Positions 62,283 through 64,000 of a stretch of 64,000 bases of DNA are shown piece after piece (position 1 is the first letter of the stretch; each line of letters opens with the position of its first letter). The stretch is from Channa striata (taxonomy: Eukaryota > Chordata > Actinopteri > Anabantiformes > Channidae). The DNA lies in contig CM065180.1 in the NCBI GenBank assembly GCA_033026295.1, positions 20,427,523 through 20,491,522 of the forward strand, in the 5' to 3' direction. The notes below the pieces were generated by a model, which was not told the DNA's origin, searched no databases, and saw only the letters and a program-made list of their open reading frames with translations. The position numbers and the translations under genes were made by a program.

Positions 62283-62312
<30 letters not shown>
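62283..62312. repeat. (CA)n microsatellite
   Basis: About 15 pure AC units; with the three preceding tracts this makes four in under 500 bases. Confidence 0.97.
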
Positions 62313-62314
<2 letters not shown>

Positions 62315-63072
62315 TGAGCAGTATCACAGTTTGAGTGATCTGAAATCATACAAGCTACAAGTTTGGCAACAAATAATTAACCTGTGTTTGTGCCGATCCT
62401 GATACACACTTAGCCTTTAACCCTGCAAGCTCATTTATCTTCATTTGCAAGGCCAGTGTAACGGGATGGGAACAATAAGGTAAGTGAAGCAATTTACAGG
62501 ATGCCACCTGCTTTTTTTTTAATTCATTTGCTGAAAGTCGGGTTTCACTTCCAGTTTCTTCCGTAATGGATTCTAACGTGCAGCTAATTTTTATTTGGTG
62601 CAGGGTTTAATCTGCTGTGAGAAACCCGAAGCTTTGTGTAGCTTAAAATAAATTACACTTGGATTGTGTCTATAAGATAAGAAGTAGGGGAATTTAAATT
62701 CACGGTGTGAAATTAGCAAAGTAAAAAGGAGAGAAAAGGAGGGATGGAAAGGAACAAAAAGCCAGTTTTTCCCTGTGCACTCGGCTCTGCTTGGCTCAAA
62801 AACCACAGCAATTAATTACCTGCAGGCACATTACAGACACCTGCAATGATTTATGGAGCCTTTATGGAGATGCACAACACTGATAGGTCAAGTTTAGGAT
62901 CCAAAAGCAGAACAGAGGAAAAATTGGCACAAAAAACAAATAAGTAAAAAAACAACAACAAAGAATTAAATTAAATCTCTGCCTTTATCCTCAAAGGCCA
63001 GAAACTTTCAATTCATTTAATGTGCATTAGGTACAGCTGTAGTTTGCTTCGCTGAAAATCTGCCTCGTAAAT

Positions 63073-63075
<3 letters not shown>
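62313..63075. other. No feature seen
   Basis: Unique-looking AT-rich sequence with a T run near 62512-62520. Confidence 0.5.

Positions 63076-63123
<48 letters not shown>
63076..63123. repeat. (CA)n microsatellite
   Basis: About 24 pure AC units. Confidence 0.97.
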
Positions 63124-63125
<2 letters not shown>

Positions 63126-63705
63126 TGCTAGCCTACATTGGGCTGCATGTTTTGTTCTTGTGCCCATGGGCTCTTTTCTCCCTCTGTTCTTTTCATCCCA
63201 AGCAGAGAGAGAAAGAAAACTCATTATTTTTATGTTGAGTAGAACTTCACTTTATCTATTATTTCTGCGTGAGGGAAATTTTGACTGCTAGACATATGCA
63301 TGTGCAAAAATGGGATCTGTGATTTCGAAAGCATGTCCTCACGTTGTGGTTTAAAACTGGAGCAGGTAACTCTGCTTCAGCATGTTTCTCAAGGACACAC
63401 AAAGGAGGACACGCGGCCACAAGCCTCTTACTGTCAGCCGGGACAGGCTGTAGGCTGAGGTGTGATGTCTGCTCCATATGCACTTCCTATAATTTAACGG
63501 GCAAACTTAAAAGACACTTTGCTAAACAAATTGCAGCCACAGTGTTCTTGGCTTATAATCGTATATGAGCAGAAACTCTGTCATTCAGTGTTACCTAATA
63601 ACGTGGAATATGCTTATAATTATGAAAATAAACTAGAAGAAAATTAATAGTGAAAAGATAACAAACGCTTTTAGCTCGGTTCTAAAGGAAAAATGATTAT
63701 ATATG
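63124..63705. other. No feature seen
   Basis: Unique-looking sequence between the microsatellite and the Tc1-like element. Opposite-strand 74-codon frames are unrecognised. Confidence 0.5.
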
Positions 63706-64000
63706 CACAGGCCACTTTATTAGGTACAGCTTTTCAACTACTTGTAATACAAATGTCTAATCAGCCAGTCACGTTGCTTCAACGTTAGATTTAGAAATGT
63801 AAATATGGGTAAAATGATCTGCCGAAGTTCAAACTAAGCATTAGAAAAGGAAAGACAGCTGACTGAAGTTTCTTTGAATGTGGCCTGGCTGTTGGTGCCA
63901 GACAGACTGGTTTGAATATTTCACAAACTGCTGATCTACTGGGATTTTCACTCACAAGCATCTTCGGTGTTTACAGAGAGAAAAAGAGCAAATATCCAGT
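63706..64000 (+). pseudogene. 5' part of a Tc1-like transposon (runs off the window)
   Basis: The terminus CACAGGCCACTTTATTAGGT then ACAGC is the inverted-repeat end of a Tc1-like family common in fish and frogs (cactggccactttattaggtaca). After CTAATCAGCCAGTCAC and a leader, one frame reads a stop, then FECGLAVGARQTGLNISQTA followed by DLLGFSLTSIFGVYRE. This is the N-terminal paired-type helix-turn-helix of the transposase. A stop codon lies nine codons before this block and the expected Arg before VYRE is Gly, so the copy looks inactive. The catalytic domain and 3' end would lie beyond the window. Confidence 0.85.

Noticed and set aside
1..64000. CRISPR arrays, operons, phage or bacterial systems
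   Set aside because: Repeat content, microsatellite density and splice-type signals are those of a fish nuclear genome. No regularly spaced direct repeats with unique spacers are seen.

Overview
The window looks like non-coding DNA from a ray-finned (teleost, probably spiny-rayed) fish. The evidence is AT-rich sequence with very frequent (CA)n/(GT)n tracts, several tRNA-derived SINE copies (two ending in the teleost tail GGATAAAAGCGTCTGC, with a lone tail at 7.6 kb), and relics of at least five Tc1/mariner-like families, an L2-type LINE, other LINEs with RTE-like C-termini and a Ty3/gypsy retrotransposon. I found no intact protein-coding gene. Every open reading frame I examined is a chance frame, a microsatellite frame, an antisense frame of a repeat, or a broken transposon frame. 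Family assignments rest on remembered consensus patterns, not on a search.

The one convincing host-gene signal is at 34.86-35.26 kb. A CpG-rich block has GC-box, CCAAT and E-box motifs, and downstream on the minus strand there is a good splice donor. I read it as a TATA-less promoter and 5' untranslated first exon of a minus-strand gene. If so, 34.86 kb down to position 1 is at least partly its first intron, and 35.3-64 kb is upstream DNA or a neighbouring gene's intron. I cannot name the gene.

Layout: 0-9 kb has a dispersed repeat with a GGAT tail, CA/GT tracts, a small Tc1-type foldback element (7.26-7.44 kb), a SINE tail with target-site duplication (7.58-7.66 kb) and a Tc1-like terminus (9.07 kb). 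10.8-11.6 kb holds a decayed gypsy pol. 13.0-14.5 kb is a Tc1-like transposon with both ends present, split by about 0.67 kb of foreign DNA. 17.7-30 kb carries SINEs and two dispersed families, including a SINE nested inside an older repeat (24.8-25.4 kb). 34.3 kb has a LINE 3' stub with a long target-site duplication, next to the promoter. 36-44.8 kb is mostly unique sequence with purine or pyrimidine tracts and a 13-bp hairpin. 44.85-45.8 kb is an L2-type LINE relic. 46.4 kb has another Tc1/mariner end. 52.4 kb has a tRNA-like SINE. 59.1-59.5 kb is an internally deleted LINE. 61.7-63.1 kb has a SINE and a dense microsatellite cluster. The window ends inside a further Tc1-like transposon (63.7 kb onward).

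I found no new biological system. The most useful observations are the putative promoter and first exon, the datable nested or TSD-flanked insertions, and the split Tc1 copy.
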